A stretch of 64,000 bases of DNA from Alnus glutinosa (Eukaryota > Streptophyta > Magnoliopsida > Fagales > Betulaceae). Shown here piece by piece: positions 63,329 through 64,000 of the stretch (position 1 is its first letter; each line of letters begins with the position of its first letter). The notes beneath the pieces are model-generated. The model was not told where the DNA came from and did no database searches. It saw nothing but the letters and a program-made list of their open reading frames with translations. The stretch spans positions 3,410,001 through 3,474,000 of the forward strand of contig NC_084896.1 in assembly GCF_958979055.1 (NCBI RefSeq). Reading direction: 5' to 3'. The position numbers and the translations under genes are program-made.

Positions 63329-63418
63329 CCATGTGAAAGTAGGCCCTCTCAGCTTCCCCAGCAGCCAGTTTCCTGACATCACTCCCACCAGTTTCTCTCT
63401 GATTATCTGTATAAATAC
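63329..63418 (+). promoter_or_regulatory. Promoter of I
   Basis: CCATGTGAAAG at 63329-63339 and TGTATAAATA at 63408-63417. The box to TATA distance (about 80 bp) is like the other copies. Confidence 0.6.
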
Positions 63419-63515
63419 AAACACCAGAGAAGCCTAAAGCCTTCAAACTCCAAAGAACTCAGCTGCCACAAGCTTCAACAAGCTCTATATATCAATCAAA
63501 CACTTCAATCTAGTC

Positions 63516-63809
63516 ATGGGTATTATACGTGTGCCATCGATGATTGCCAATGCCAAGCAACTTCTCAAACTTCAGACCAGAAACCAGTCGGATGTTCCCA
63601 GAGGCCACATTGCAGTCTATGTGGGAGAGGTCCAAAGAAAGAGGTTTGTGGTTCCAATATCTGTCCTGAACCATCCTTCATTCCAAAACCTGCTTAGCCG
63701 AGCTGAGGAAGAGTTCGGATTCAACCATCCAATGGGTGGTCTAACAATTCCCTGCAAAGAAGACGCCTTCATCGATCTCATGACTTCTCAACTGCAGCAT
63801 GCCTCGTGA
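63516..63809 (+). CDS. SAUR: SAUR family protein, subfamily I
   Basis: 97 aa, [60 protein letters not shown] and [10 protein letters not shown]. The C-terminus MTSQLQHAS differs from all others. It is the most divergent SAUR of the window in its N-terminal part and has no local duplicate, so it may represent an older, stable member at the edge of the array. About 190 bp of 3' flank follow to the window end. Confidence 0.95.
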   Translation: MGIIRVPSMIANAKQLLKLQTRNQSDVPRGHIAVYVGEVQRKRFVVPISVLNHPSFQNLLSRAEEEFGFNHPMGGLTIPCKEDAFIDLMTSQLQHAS

Positions 63810-64000
63810 AGAAATGGAGAACACATAGCAGTAGCACTACTTCACAATTTTGATAACTTCTAGTAAACTACAAAATGTAAATGAGTGGACAGGGCAAGAG
63901 TAAATTGCTCTCCCGGCCCAGAAATGAAATTCTTGTGTTTGAAATCTTCTATTAACTCCTCACCAACAGATTCTATAGCTTGTTTGAGATTGTTTTACAT

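Noticed and set aside
1-64000. CRISPR arrays, bacterial operons, tRNA genes
   Set aside because: The sequence is plant nuclear DNA; no spaced direct-repeat array or tRNA gene was seen, and initiator-tRNA-like motifs are retroelement primer sites.

Overview
The window is nuclear DNA from a eudicot plant. The evidence is a large family of intronless SAUR (small auxin up RNA) genes with plant TATA-box promoters, a plant-specific Pol IV/V subunit gene, a PPR gene remnant, GeBP-like remnants, a Ty1/copia retrotransposon primed by initiator tRNA-Met, and a Cassandra TRIM carrying 5S rRNA sequence. The GC-rich GGTGGC/CCACC transposon cores look like those of woody rosids, but the species cannot be fixed from sequence alone.

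Layout. 1-1.75 kb: 5' end of an NRPD7/NRPE7-like gene (minus strand, cut by the window edge) with a probable leader intron. 2.1-45.9 kb: a SAUR array with 17 intact genes in six subfamilies, called A-F here. About 3.74-19.35 kb and 31.4-45.09 kb are the two arms of a large inverted duplication. The left arm reads B C D E D E F(-) A and the right arm reads A F(+) E D C B in mirror order. The left arm alone carries an extra tandem D-E unit of about 4.4 kb. The right arm alone carries a 1.0 kb Mutator-like MITE, a Cassandra element and a tiny retro-insertion. The spacer (19.35-31.4 kb) holds a PPR pseudogene, a very young and apparently whole copia element, a chimeric A/F SAUR, an E-type SAUR and a deleted C-type pseudogene. 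This last block is a partial direct copy of the right arm. 45.4-45.9 kb: two further SAUR pseudogenes.

46.35-50.25 kb: an older, diverged inverted repeat containing GeBP (DUF573)-like pseudogenes arranged tail to tail. 50.6-52.6 kb: N-terminal exons of a coiled-coil protein gene, apparently a remnant. 52.65-53.08 kb: an AT-rich foldback MITE. 53.65-59.34 kb: a direct duplication of about 2.8 kb, each copy carrying one SAUR (subfamily G, identical proteins). 60.8 and 63.5 kb: two more divergent SAURs (H and I). In total 21 intact SAUR genes were found, plus at least nine pseudogenes or relics.

How it works together. SAUR proteins are short-lived growth effectors. In characterised members they inhibit PP2C-D phosphatases and so activate plasma-membrane H+-ATPases for cell expansion. 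Every intact SAUR here has a TATA box and, further upstream, a CATGTG/CACATG E-box, most often as CCATGTGATCC. Several also have a canonical TGTCTC auxin response element just downstream of that box. Two orphan copies of this promoter module survive without a gene. The array therefore looks like a set of auxin/PIF-type responsive growth genes expanding by tandem, inverted and partial duplication, with repeated pseudogene formation and gene conversion.
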